Shown here: positions 11,511 to 23,178 of the stretch, piece by piece
Layout of the letters: each line of letters opens with the position of its first letter
Position numbering within the stretch: the first letter of the stretch is position 1
NCBI RefSeq assembly: GCF_032062135.1
Contig: NC_092859.1
Coordinates: 111,033,710-111,097,709, forward strand
Length of the DNA stretch: 64,000 nt
Direction of reading: 5' to 3'
Source: Pyxicephalus adspersus
Taxonomy: Eukaryota; Chordata; Amphibia; Anura; Pyxicephalidae
The notes under the pieces: model-generated
Databases searched by the model: none
What the model was told of the DNA's origin: nothing
What the model saw: only the letters and a program-made list of their open reading frames with translations
Translations under genes and position numbers: made by a program

Positions 11511-11756
11511 CAGTGTTTTACTAGTATTTTTAACATGGTGGGGTAGCCCTTTAAATAACTTGGGTTTTCCAAGGAATACCTACTATAATTACTATATCAA
11601 CAACTCACAGTACATTAGTTCTATAGTCAGTAGGAAGGATGCCACCTTTACAGATACCAATGATCTAAAATGGCTTACTGACTTGAGTCACACACTGCTC
11701 ATTGCTCAAGAAACCCCTAGCAAGCTCTGTTGGGGAACCCTGGTTGAGGAACACTA
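11511..11756. mobile_element. hAT-like MITE (CAGTGTTT... family), copy 1
   Basis: Begins CAGTGTTTTACTAGTATTTT and ends GGTTGAGGAACACTA, an imperfect inverted pair of the CAGTGTTTCTCAACC kind. Its interior (for example CAACTCACAGTACATTAG and GCCACCTTTACAGATACC) matches the interior of the element at 15494-15766. The flanks ATCTACAG and ACTCTAAA share only part of an 8-bp duplication. The open frame that covers it (11497-11817) has no family resemblance. Confidence 0.65.
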
Positions 11757-12280
11757 CTCTAAAGTACCTGGTGAAGCTATCATTTTACTTCTATTGCACT
11801 TTAATTTTGACCACTGAAGAAGATGGTCGCGCAATTAGTTTGTCTCTCAGCTTGCTAATTAGGACTATAGGGTGCCATGCCTGTTGTACATATTTACCCT
11901 CCCCCCCCCCTCAACTTCACATTTCCTTTAGATGATCTAACACCTAAAAACAGAGCCATGTTTGCTGGTTAACCTGACATAGTTGTTACATAACAGAAAT
12001 TAGGAAAAATGCCTGAAAAAAAAAAATGTTGCTTGTTCAGCATGGTAAAAAATGTCCATTATCAGTTTGTTGGAGCTACTGCTATAATAAGATAAAGCTT
12101 GACATCCCAATGTAATACTAGGTATGCACCTATAGTTCAAAATAACATTTTTAATTACAGACAATGTTTTTTAAATAGAGGCCAGCTTCTAAAATGCTAT
12201 ATTCTGCATGGTGGCAAGTCGTGATTTAAAGGTAATAAATAACATCTTTTGATGGTTTATTGTTTTTCGTACATTTTTAG

Positions 12281-12422
12281 GTTAGACCATGGGAAACTGA
12301 TGCAAGAGGAAATTGGGAAAGTCCTAGAACGAGAAAGAGCTGCTTCAACTGAACAACTAACTAGATCGATCCTGCGTGAGAAAGCTGCTACTGAGGAGGA
12401 AAGACTTAAAGCTAAGACCTTT
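12281..12422 (+). CDS. chchd3: chchd3 (MIC19) internal coding exon B
   Basis: Seen: acceptor AG at 12279-12280 after a T-rich stretch, and donor GTAAGT at 12423. The first base completes the Arg codon left open by the exon ending at 728. The rest gives 47 codons, including ERERAASTEQLTRSILREK and EEERLKAKTF, and ends in phase 0. Family knowledge: the block RERAA-(N/T)EQLTR-(A/S)ILRE followed by EEER-KAK is characteristic of CHCHD3. An open frame continues past the donor to 12449, but that part is intron read-through. Odd: before the conserved RERAA block there is a stretch (LDHGKLMQEEIGKVLE) that is longer, by my recollection, than in the usual human isoform. An alignment would show whether this is the ancestral form. 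Confidence is high because both splice sites and the phases on both sides agree. Confidence 0.92.
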
Positions 12423-12765
12423 GTAAGTTTGCTGTCATTTTTAAAGTAATTCCTTAAGAAAGACGCTCATAGGAGATATATAGACTGTCATTTGACCATT
12501 TCTTTTTTCTCTTTATGGCTTTAAGATTTTACGTTACTGACTTCCCTCTGATCCCATCTGCATGTTTTTCTGTGCTATTGACTCAATATATTGTAAGATA
12601 GACAGGGTCCGGCAAAAGGTGTATTCAGAAGGTTGCCAGCAGTGCCCGGCACACTCTAGGCACGTTTCTTAAAAGTAAGCATGTATTTATCTTTTTCAAA
12701 CCACATCTCCTGCATGCTGATGGATCCATGTGTTTTAGACATGATAGCGTTCAAATTGGGTAATA

Positions 12766-13055
12766 CAGGTAGTCTCTGTTTAATGACTTGCCTGTTTACT
12801 GACCACCCACACTTAATAATAACTCTCTCGACGAGTACAGTTTACACCCACGTGGCATCTCCTCTTCTACCTTCCAGGCTCCATCTGTCTTCCTCCTTAG
12901 TGATCCTCCATGATCCCCGGTCTGCAGACTGTTGGTGAACTTGTCACTGATAGGTTATGTATGCTTGCAGTGCTGCAGACTGGGTCTATCCTATGCCCTT
13001 CACTTAACGACCAATTCCAAGGAAAGGAACCTGGTCGTTAAGTGAAGAACATCTG
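12766..13055. mobile_element. Mariner-type MITE, 290 bp, TA-flanked
   Basis: Left CAGGTAGTCTCTGTTTAATG and right, inverted, CAGATGTTCTTCACTTAACG pair as terminal inverted repeats. TA lies outside each end (12764-12765, 13056-13057). No coding content. Family knowledge: TA duplications and CAG..CTG ends are typical of mariner/pogo-like nonautonomous elements. Confidence 0.75.
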
Positions 13056-15493
13056 TATCTGGGTGTCTGAGAACAGTTCAGAGCAGACTGGTTTTTGTAA
13101 CCATTGATAACTGAGTTTTTTTTTTTTTTTTTTTTTAAAAGGAAACCTGTTTATTATTTTTGCTTTTGCTGACCACGCCTTACAAAAATGCTAGATATGT
13201 GGCGTTATTGCTGACCACGTGGTTTCAGTTCTTTGACTTTTACCAACCCATTTTAGTACCCATGATGGTACAGACTTCTTGGTTGAGTTACGTCGAAAGT
13301 AATGAAACTGGCATTGACAGAACCACATTTTCAGATGGATGTCAAAATGATCAAAATGTTTCTTGTTTGTAAGGTTTCCCTTACACAGTATGTTTCAGTT
13401 CACATTTAGTAGTACGTAATGCTAACTGATGCTGCTTATGAATTTCAGCATAAAGCAATGCATTATAACACACACACACATAAATTTTCTTTTACTGGAA
13501 ATCAGGTTTTTTCAACTTTGGAGACCATAAATTGCACATAATAACAAAACATAATAGTATTATGTGTGTAATCAGACTTGAAACTAAAATACTTTTTAAA
13601 AGAAAAAGGTTACTTTGCCAGACAGATATGTCTTATATGTTTTTTGGGAGGATGGCGCTTCTAATATGGGAGTTATATCTGTAAAAAGCATTGTTGGCTC
13701 AGTGGAATAGCTGAAAGCAAAGTCTCTAGATTTCTGTACCTGTAAATAACAAAAGCTGCTGGTGGGCGGACTGTTTAAGTTTAATTGCTCTATTTGACTG
13801 CAATGTGTAACAGAAGATAACACCCACATGAAGGCATAACGAGCTTGCACAATGATTTACTAGGGCATTATTCTGCTTTTTTATTGACAGAAAAGTAGAC
13901 CTCTAGGCCAGCACTCTTTCTGCTGACTAAGCTTAGCTTTTGCTAAAAAAAAAAAAAAATTGGGCTTGGTTCAAGAGGATAAGTTAAGGTACGGTACGTT
14001 AAGCATGATAGTTCATTATGCCAACCACCCCTTTGTATTAACATAGTCATCCTGTCAGACAAAAGCAACCTGCCAAAAGTAGTGTAACATAATGATTAAA
14101 AAACTTTGTCAGCATGCGCACAGGAAAAGCTCATAAGGCGTGTTATAACTGTGTTTGCACTTCCTATTTATGCCCTGTGTTTGAGCACTACCCAAAAGTG
14201 AAATTGTAACTTTTTAAAATAGAAAGGTAACATTTTCTAAGAAAAATCCTGTTTCCCAGTTCCTAGTATGTCTTGAGTCATGCATGAAATTTGTTTTATA
14301 AAATAAATCGCCTTTTATTTTTTCTCCCCTTGTATTCCCTTTTTTAAAAATCATTCTTTTAAACAGAAATAAAATGCTTTTAGGTTAGTTGTGTTTTTTT
14401 CGGGTGTTACCTAAACTGTTTTTTATCATATGTCATGATTTGCATAAATGTTTCTCTCACAAATAATTTATACAGGGCGCTTCAATAATACAATGGAAGA
14501 CATATCTCCGCTCAGTCTCCAGTTTAGTAGCAAATTACCGTTCCTCAATAGTGACAAATTGAAGCACCGCCTCCTGGCTTCAAATACTAATTATGAATTA
14601 TTCATATTTATTTAGTACTGTTTATGTTACTAGAGATAAACAGAACATATTTAATGAGTGTATTTTTAGTTATAAACATGATAAATAAAATACATGAGAA
14701 AATACATTTAGTGTAACAGAATTTAGAAGACAGAGGGGAAAAAATGTAGCATCTTTTCTTTGTTCCATCATTTGCAATTTGCATAGTAGATGACCCAAAT
14801 CAGTGTTATATTTTGTCTACAGTCTGAATATGTCAATGTTTTATGTGGTGTTAGAAGTGAATAATTTAATACAAAACATTATTAGATAAACATCAGCATA
14901 ATTGAGTTCTGTGAACCAGTTTCCAAGGTATAAATTTAAATATCTGGGCTGATTCCAACTGGCAAGAAAATGCAGCAGGTGCACAAAGCACTTTGTAGTG
15001 TTTTCTCCAAAAAACTGCAGAGGGAAACATTTTTTAATATGGTTATCTATGTGAAATGATGTATCAATTAAGCAATTAACAACCCGCTGTACTAATAAGT
15101 ACCGCTAACATGATTAGTGTATGGTAAATTGTAATACTGGAAGTGAAAGGTGTGATAATCAGCTCTTGAGAAGCAATATACAAAGTGTACTATTTACTGT
15201 GTTCAGAAACTGAAATATGAACAGATTCTAGCACCCAATTCTATTATTAAATGAATGGCACGTTTATATTATCTCTTATATTATAGTATAATATAGACTA
15301 ACGTACAGTGCGTCGTAAAGTTTTTTATGGTCTGTTGTACATTAAAACTTATTCCTGTGAAGAAAAAAAAAGGTAATTGTTATCATTAAAAAGGTAAGTG
15401 CTCTTTTTACTATAAAATACATTCGAAAAGGTCTTGGTTTCATACCTTCTGTTTCAGTTTGTTACAAATATAATTGCATTCCCTGCACTAGAC

Positions 15494-15766
15494 TTTCTTA
15501 ACCTTTTTAACAAACCCTTGAAATAATTTTCAGGCCTTCAGACTACCCCTGCTATAATTGCTATATTCACAGCTCACAGTACATGAGCATTGTGGTCAGA
15601 GAGATAAATGCTTCATACATTACTGTCCAGCGCGAAAGAATGTCACCCTTACAGATAGCCAAAGATCATTGGTGTCCGCTAAACTGACCTGGGAGGCACA
15701 GATTGCTCACTGCTCAAGGAACCCCAAATAGCCTGTTGGAAGAACCCTGGGTGAAACACTGCCCTA
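15494..15766. mobile_element. hAT-like MITE (CAGTGTTT... family), copy 2
   Basis: Shares its interior in the same order with 11511-11756: TATATTCACAGCTCACAGTA, GTCACCCTTACAGATAGCC and GAACCCTGGGTGAAACACTG. The right end is recognisable (GAAACACTGC). The left end (TTTCTTAACCTTTTTAACAA) is diverged. Decayed, noncoding. Confidence 0.6.
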
Positions 15767-16875
15767 TACCAGGGGAAAGTAGGGTTCCACCAACTAGACT
15801 ACCCCAAGCCTCCGGCTGCTTTTTTTTCCTCCTAATTCTGTGACTTGTAGACAAAGATGTAACACCGAGAATATTGGCAATCTGCAAATTGATTTAAAAA
15901 ATGGGGGATGTCATTCTCAAATCACCATGCTTGTGTTTGGTGTTTGTCATGCTATTAAAGTTTAAACTTAGTATCAATATAAGACTGTGGTGGGCAGCAA
16001 ACTGGGGTATTCAAATTTGTTTGCATTTCTTGTGTGCTTTTAAAGAGAACTGATAGAGCTCCAGACTCTCTAGAGCTTACTTCATGGATACTGTAGAAAA
16101 TAAATATTGGCATGCAAATATTGTGACCTGATTATTTTGAACATAAAGTGAAACTGTGCTGAGAAGGTGGACACTGTTAACATATTTTTTACAGAAAAGG
16201 TAGTAATATAGGCCACAACTGACTTATCTAGCAGTTTTTATTGTGCAGTTATTCTCTCTCCATGACCATGACTCTAAAGTCAGGTTTCAGTAGGGTTCTA
16301 AATAGGACCTGCAGTGTGTTTTCATTAAAAGGCTGGCAGTCTGCCAAGATTGGATTCACCTAAAATACTTGGTACCTCTGTTGTGAATTTGGAAAATTTC
16401 TTGACAATTATTTTTGTACCCTTTATTTTGTATAGCCAGATAGCTATCATGCATTCAGTTATTCTAGTATTAGAACTTACAATAGCCATAAATAGTTATA
16501 GAGTTAAAATGGCTGTTGAGGTTCAATGCTGACCTTTAAAGGAATAGTTGAGTGGGTACTTTTTTTAAATGCATCTTTGGATTTTTTATTTGCTGCATTA
16601 TTATATCGAGCACATTTTTTCAGAGGCATGGGTATTTTACTTTAGTAAGTTGTGTCAAAATGCACCACAAGTCCGAAAGAAGGAAAAAATAAGTTTCATT
16701 TCTAAGTGTTTGAGATACTTCCAACAAGCAAGCAGGAAGTGTGTATTGTTCACATCCTCTCTCTAGTTGTCTTTGTAAATCCTGGTTTAAATGTGTGCTT
16801 TATCTTTACAATTTTCCTCCAATGTTTTATGGTTTATTTCCAAATTTCTTTATCTGTTGCTTGATAACAAAGGTT

Positions 16876-17236
16876 AGAAGAAAATTGTAACAACAAATGC
16901 GGGACTTTTTAGGTACCAATCATATCATGGGTCTGGGGTTTTTATCTCTCGGTTGATAATACAAGTAATACAGAGACTCCTAGACATTTTATATATCTGG
17001 GATATAGTTTTAATCATTTTCCTTGACATGTTTGGTCAAACTTTTTCAAGAGGGTGAGCTTCCATAATCATACTCCCAGATTACATTAATATTGATGTGT
17101 TTGTTATGAAACACAAAAACAGAGTGTGTGTTTTTTTAAGATGTGATGTGTGTAAATTGCTAAGGTTTTATACATGTGTTTTGTATGTGATTGGTACCTA
17201 AAAAAGTCCCACATTGGTTTTTGCAATTTTCTTTTT
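16876..17236. mobile_element. Inverted-repeat element, ~360 bp, unassigned family
   Basis: About 45-bp arms face each other: the left arm contains GGGACTTTTTAGGTACCAAT (about 16910-16920), and the complement of the right arm (17188-17236) contains GGGACTTTTTTAGGTACCAA. Both are preceded by AGAAAATTG(T/C)AA. The arms differ at a few positions and by one T in the run. The interior has no coding capacity. I do not recognise the family. Target duplications are not obvious. Confidence 0.7.
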
Positions 17237-17497
17237 TCCATTGCCTACTGTAAACCAGGGACATAGTTGTCAATATTTTACTATAGTTTGCATGAGATTT
17301 GGTAATCCTACTATTACATGTATTGTATTTTAAATCCACTGGGCACTGTATACCAGTTTATGACTTTATTTATTAAATTTGTTTATTAAATTAGAAAAAT
17401 CATTGGCGTTTTCACACGATTGGCAGTCAGTGTAACTTTTAAAAGGCCATTCATTCATCATTAAGCTACAGTGATAAAAAATACAATGCAGAAGAAA

Positions 17498-17533
<36 letters not shown>

Positions 17534-18005
17534 TATATATACAGTATTTAGGAATAGATTTTTGAGTGCGTCCTAAATCAAAACCAGTTAGCCAGAATAC
17601 CAGGTAAAGCTGGTGATGGCCAGCTTTCACTGGGATTACAAATTCATTATTTTGTCCTGCTCAGCATCTTCATATATTTTACAAAAATCACATTTTTACT
17701 ATTAGCAAGTCAGGCTTAGAGTAACACATTTGAAAAGATGATTATACTGTTCATTAGTGCAACACCGAAGCTGTTTACTAACCTGGAGTTAATATTACAT
17801 AGATCATTTAGCTCATTAATCAACTTACAAGACATTAGTTGTTTAGGATAATTAAGTGAAATAAGGATGTCCAGGAGGCAGTGAGTGGTTTGGAGAGAAA
17901 AAGTTACTTTTTAATTTAAAGATATAACCACGTTCCTATAGGAAAGTATTTTGATACATTGTATGCAGGACCTGAACAAAACAAGCAATGGAAACAATGT
18001 CTAGG

Positions 18006-18724
18006 CAGGGGTGTCAAACTCTGACCGCTACTACTTATTGCAGCGAGTGATACCGCTACTTCAATTCCCGGCATCACTCGCATCCCTGCGTGGCCCCTGT
18101 TGTTCTGTTCCATGGACGCAAGTAATGCCGGGAATTTTAGTCTTGACATCTCTCGTGTTTGTGACAAGTGAGAGCCCTCTGCCCCTCAGCGCTCCCCTCT
18201 CACACATCACAGCCGATTGCAAAGGCAAAATCCCGGCAGCACGTCTACAGGGATGCTCGGGATGACTTTGTGTGAGAAGGCTCCGTGTAACATTGGGGAG
18301 GGAGGCAGAGAGGGCAGCACATCATTCTATGACGAGTGAACTGTAGCTTTTCTGTCACTATAGTCTTGTAGTGCAATGTCTGTGCAATGTTCTAACATTC
18401 AATGTCTCATTAGCTCCAGTCACTTGTGTGTAATACTTGGGATATATATAAATAAAATATTTTTAGCATTTCCATTGTTAGTAAATCATTTTGATTTGAA
18501 AAAAAAAAAAATTTAAGTTTAAAATTAAAAAAAGGCCTCTTTCTTGTTGTGAGCTTGTTCCAGATTGAGTGTTGAGTGGGACCTCTTTGTTTCCAAGTGG
18601 GAAGGTTTTGTATCAGGTGAGAAGGGGAAACTTCAATTTTTTCAGTGGATTTTTGGTTTAGCCCCCGACTTAGTCTAAGTTTTTTTGATTTCGGCCCACT
18701 GTGTGTTTGAGTTTGACACCCCTG
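18006..18724. mobile_element. hAT nonautonomous element, 719 bp (CAGGGGTGTCAAACTC family)
   Basis: Identical 16-bp ends to the MITE at 8056-8282, with a longer interior. The right flank is GTCTAGAG and the left flank TGTCTAGG, a decayed 8-bp duplication around the hAT target core TCTAGA. Open frames on both strands (17916-18265, 18410-18820) show no transposase motifs. The subterminal text GGCCCACTGTGTGTTTGAG near the right end matches the equivalent GGCCCATTGTGTATTTGAG at 8251-8269. Confidence 0.85.
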
Positions 18725-18889
18725 GTCTAGAGTAATATGTGGAAAAGTATATGAGGCAAACATGTTTTTTGCTAGCAAGCAACCAAGGTTTACAGTTATT
18801 TCTTTATTGGTTATTGTCAAAAAAGGTAATGCTGATAGTTAATAAAGTCTAATTTAATAAAGTCTAATTTAGTTTGTATTTATGAAACG

Positions 18890-19560
18890 ATTCATGCAAA
18901 AATGCAGACACGTCCTTAGGCTTAATCTCCACTGGTTTCATACACCCACCTAGGATAGGCAGTCTCCACAGTTACTTTAACTTTGCATCCGTTTCAATGT
19001 AGACTGCCGTATCTTAGACCACTAATCACCCAATTACCATCCTACTTAAGAGACATGATTCATTTACTCCAAATACTACATGAATTATCGTTTCCCTCCC
19101 TAAATACACTTTTACTAACTGTAGATGTTGAAGCCTTGTACAGCAGCATGTTCCACTCTAGGGGATTAAAAACCTTAGCTGCCTTTCTGGAGACTGAAGA
19201 TGCTTCTCTTTCCTCATACAATCAGTTTATTCTAAAACTTCTCAAATTCATCCTTACCCAAATTTTTTTTACTTTCAACAACTGTACATATTTGCAATCC
19301 CAAGGTGTCGCCATGGGGACAAAGTGTGCCCCATCCTATGCGAACCTCTACCTGGGTCATTGGGAGAAACACCTCCACTCCAAACCCGAATTTCAAAAAT
19401 ATTCTAACCATATACTTCTATGGCGTTGTTTCATTGATGATATTTTAATTATTTGGATTAAGTGGAATTAAGTGGATCTTTTTTATTGAAAGCCAACCAC
19501 TTTCCTGGTCCAAATGATGTTTTTAGTTTTAAACAAATTCTTTGATTAACATTCACTAGG
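18890..19560 (+). mobile_element. Penelope-like retroelement, reverse-transcriptase fragment
   Basis: Defined by the reverse-transcriptase frame inside it. The weakly conserved lead-in (18940-18982) and follow-on (19470-19560) lack other domains that I can recognise, such as a GIY-YIG endonuclease. The following 1 kb (to about 20620) may be decayed flank of the same element, but nothing proves this. Confidence 0.6.
18983..19471 (+). pseudogene. Penelope-like reverse transcriptase, central palm fragment
   Basis: A 162-residue frame. Motifs in order: LPSYLRDMIHLL (residues about 13-24); LLTVDVEALYSSM (about 43-55) with the first catalytic Asp; QGVAMGTKCAPSYANLYLGH (about 107-126), the characteristic motif B-like block; and WRCFIDDILIIW (about 147-158), where FIDD is the YxDD-type catalytic box. 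Family knowledge: this combination (LPS-(Y/F)-hydrophobic lead, DVE-LY-S, G-AMGT-APSYANL, IDD) is typical of Penelope-like elements, including the Neptune types of amphibians. The frame ends at a stop just after IIWIKWN, and the thumb and endonuclease regions are missing. Both Asp of the IDD box are intact, but the fragment is far too short to be active. Confidence 0.82.
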
Positions 19561-19914
19561 AAAAAGACTTTTGCATAAAATGACCGCATAATATGGATTA
19601 TATATGTATGTATATGCATGTATTATGTATATGCATTAATATGTATTTTTGGTCCATATACATTTTGGAACTGTATCAATTTATCACCATTTATATGTAC
19701 TTATTTGATTTACATAATGTTTATATTTGGTTCTTATGTATCGGAACTGTATCAACCTGATCATTATGTATTTATTTGTACACTAATGTATTTCTGGTAG
19801 TAATCTCTGTAATTGATGTTTACACAAATACCCTGCACTCCTGTGTGATTTCTCTTACATAGATCACCACTATTCACACAAGCAATAGGAGGTTTTCTTC
19901 TTATATGTTCAGGA

Positions 19915-20345
19915 GGGAGGGTGCCTCCTCCCTCTGCCTCACTTTCGGGGACAAGGGCACCCATCCTAGGATGTGTGCTGTCCCTGGTCAGCCCCGCCCC
20001 CTCATTAGGGAAGCGGTCCCCCTCCTTGCATATGCCCGTCTCCTTAGACGGGGATGCTTTGCTGGGATCGGCCTTAGCACTTAGTGTAGGTGATGGGGGA
20101 TCTGCTCTCTCTTCGCCTCAGTAGTCACGACACCTGGAAGGGCGGAGCCACCAACGCCACCCTCCTGGCCTACGTCACTCTGTCAGGCACTTGGACTTCC
20201 CCAGGCGTTGGCAGCGTGCACTTGGAGAGTGTGAACGTCGTCCTATTTTTAGAGGCTGCGCCAGGGATCTCCCTGCTCCCCTGCACGCCAGCAGCAGCAT
20301 GCACCTCAGACAGTCAGGACTGCATCCACATCCTCCAGTAACCTT
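19915..20345. other. GC-rich island of unknown origin
   Basis: About 430 bp of clearly GC-rich sequence (many CCTCC, CGCC and GGCGG words) between AT-rich DNA on both sides. Overlapping open frames on both strands (19921-20124, 20090-20341, 20191-20439, 20175-20396) have no recognisable protein similarity. It may be part of the Penelope-like element just upstream or a separate repeat. Confidence 0.5.
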
Positions 20346-22460
20346 AGGTCGGTACTTTATCACTGCCATACACTTGCTATTTGGAATTTTATGCATATGT
20401 CATAATGAGCAAGATATTGGTAGATATGTGTTTACATAAGTAGATGACCTATGTATAGCGCCCTCTAGGGCTTATTTGTACTTTGCTTTGGACCACAACC
20501 TGCTATGGTGGCCCACAAGTACTGTAATGTATTGTTTATGAGCTGTATCACTTATATCAATACATATTTGTTTTGCCAAAAAAACCTTTGTTTCTTGCCT
20601 ATTTCATATATTTTTTTGATCACTAAAGGGTTGGCACACGGTCCTCAAGGACATAGCTACTTTGACTTTAAATCACGACCTACCCTCCTACCCTTAGACT
20701 GCCGTATTGCCCTGTGATGAAGCCACATTTATGTACCTTGAAGCTTGCTCAAAGGCCATGGATATTTAGGATACAGTATCTCCCCAGAATTTTATTTATA
20801 GCTGGGAGAGAAGCTGTAAGCTGATGGAGGCCCCTTTATTGTGACCCAACTTTCAGTAACCACCCAAAAAGTGCAAGGTGGCTAAAAGGGGTTGGGGTGA
20901 ACACCGGGATATAAGGACTTTGTGTTCAGTATATGTGTAAATATCTGCATAAATGTAGGTATTAGCCACTTTATTTGATTCTCTGCAGTCTGTTTTGTTT
21001 TTTTGCTGATACTTTTTCAATCTACAAAAATTGTTATCCATGTCTGATACATTGCTTTTAGAAGTTAAAAAAATCAAAAAATCTAGTGGGTAATACTTGG
21101 TTTGAGTCAGTAGTGTATACATATTTAGGCTACAGGAAATACTACCTTTCAAATACTTTATTTTGTAGGGACGAATGACGTTTTTGACAAATTCAATTAC
21201 AAGCACTGATGTATGTTTAATTTTAACAATTTCCTTCTGTGGTCTGAATAATTTATAAGACAGCTTTAATATATTCCTATTTAATCCATGACAGAATAAA
21301 AAAATACTTGCTTGAAATAATTTTTCTTTTTAATAGTGGTTAAGTATACTGTATTCAACTCACTCCCTCCTTTGATTGCTGCTGGTCTTTTGAAGTACGC
21401 AAAGTATGCATGACAAGCAACAACAAAAGAGGAATCACAACGTTGTCAGGTTTTGTCCTTGAAAATGACATGTGACAGATGCATGCATTGGTTTAGAAGA
21501 TGTTCCCCTTGACAAGTGTTTGGTGAAACTAGAAAGGACCTCACAGCAGGTTTGAGTAAACTTTAACTCTTAACACTTAACACTTTTTTTTCCATCACCG
21601 ACCCAAATTTATATGCATATTTTAACATGCTATACAATAATTGTTTTTTTAATATTGTGTTTACTCCTTATGTCTAGGGCATTACAACACATTTAAAAGG
21701 CCTTTAGCACAGCGTGAGCATGAATATATGAAACTGTAGTTATAGATTACCACTGGATAGATACTTTTGGATAGGCGTTTCAATCAGTGAAGTTAAATCA
21801 GAACTCGTTGCATAGCTATTTATTTGGGTTACCAAATAGTTAAACAGAACTGAGATGGAGGAAGTAAAAATTAAGTACAAGCATAGGACAACACCTGCAA
21901 TCCAACTAACCTATACATTTGCTCTTGGTTGGAAAAGAACAGATTTGATTTTAGTTAATAAAACATCCACTTTACAGGCTTAAAAGTTAGCACAAGTATT
22001 ATCATGCCTTCCAACTTTTGGAAAAGTAGGCAAAAGACCCACACCAAAAAAAGATTGCTATAACTAACCCTTTTCACAAATATGCTTTTTTATATTAGCT
22101 TTTCAAAATAACTAATGGAAAGGCTGAACAAAAGGTTTAGTGCAAAATAAATACCACTTTTAATAGGTAAATACATTTTCAAAAGAGGTGTATATAGCCT
22201 TTAACCTCCTGAGCGTTACATTGAGGTCTAGATTTCTGTACCAAAAGTGATCCACTGTTTTTCATGAATTTTTTTTTTAAATTGTAGACCTGTAACTTAC
22301 AGAAATATGTCCGAACAGGGTTCTAGTAGATATTATTATTATAAAAAATGTTTGAAACACACAATCATTTAAAAAAAAAAAAAAATACTTTTAATAAAAT
22401 TAAAGGAAAAACACAAAAATCAGCTTAAACATGACTACATAAACAAAGCTTGAAGCCATG

Positions 22461-22650
22461 GCAGGGGGGGTCAGGCAGGCGGTGATGTACAGGTCCAGGC
22501 AGAAATGTCAGAGTCCAAGCAGAGGTCAAAGCAGGCGGAGATGTCAGAGTCCAGGCAGAGGTCAGGGCAGGCGGCAGGCAGAGATGTCGGAGTCCAGGCA
22601 GAGGTCAAAGCAGGCAGCAAATGGTCAAAATTAGGCGAAGATCAGCAAAG
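22461..22650 (-). repeat. CTGACCTCTGCCTGG minisatellite (derivative copy)
   Basis: On the minus strand, repeats of the kind CTGACCTCTGCCTGGACTC and TGACATCTCTGCCTGCC lie just upstream of the retained ATG. The same minisatellite occupies 53925-54197 upstream of the transposase start, so it is part of the element. Confidence 0.8.
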
Positions 22651-22747
22651 GTAAGATAAGACACAGTGTTACACACTAGCCATTCAGGGAATAATTGGCA
22701 ATTTTTAAAACTTTGATTCTGTATTTATTGGGGTTTGTTTTGAATTA

Positions 22748-23178
22748 TTTTGTATTGATTGGATACGGGAGTTTGTATCCAATCCAATACAAAATAAGAA
22801 TTTGAATTTCCAAGTTATTTACTTTTATTTTATTTATTTTTTTGTATTGGATTGGATACAGGAGTTTGTATTCAATCCAATACAAAATGAGCGTTTGAAT
22901 TTACCAGGTATGTACTTTGTATTAATTTTATATTATTTTGTATTGGATTGGATACGCAAGTTTGTATCCAATCAAATACAAAATATAAATTTGAATTTCC
23001 AAGTTATTTACTTTTATTTTATTTTTTTTTTAATTTTTTGTATTGGATTGGATACGGGAGTTTGTATCCAATCCAATACAAAATGACAGTTTGAATTTAC
23101 CAATTACACACTTTGTATTTATTTGATTTATTTTGTATTGGATTGAATACAGGAGTTTGTATTGAATCCAATACAAAA
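22748..23178. repeat. Array of five ~47-bp hairpin units, ~95-bp period
   Basis: Units at 22748-22794, 22840-22887, 22936-22983, 23036-23083 and 23131-23178. Each has arms such as TTTTGTATTGGATTGGATAC, a loop of about 8 nt (GGGAGTTT-like) and the complementary arm. Spacers alternate between two kinds: spacers 1-2 and 3-4 read TTTGAATTTCCAAGTTATTT, while spacers 2-3 and 4-5 read TTTGAATTTACCA-type text. So the array seems to have grown by duplication of a two-unit block of about 190 bp. Confidence 0.95.

Larger units (their letters stand above)
729..12280 (+). other. chchd3 intron between exons A and B
   Basis: GT-AG intron of about 11.5 kb, phase 2. It holds the Tc1, hAT, piggyBac-type, SINE and MITE insertions listed separately. 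Stretches in which I recognise nothing beyond T-runs and short A/T repeats are 730-1239, 2190-3700, 4130-5490, 6725-8045, 9411-10997 and 11760-12270. A run of about 23 T occurs near 7578-7600, a CTTTCACT-type simple repeat at 7930-7982 and a (TA)n tract at 8326-8356. Confidence 0.85.

Noticed and set aside
14477..14567. Possible short MITE (GCTTCAAT ... ATTGAAGC)
   Set aside because: Only an 8-base inverted match about 80 bp apart, with no convincing target duplication.
22748..23178. CRISPR-like appearance (regular repeats with spacers)
   Set aside because: The repeats are hairpins inside a TTAA-flanked transposon in vertebrate DNA. The spacers are not unique but alternate between two related sequences, and no cas-like gene is present.
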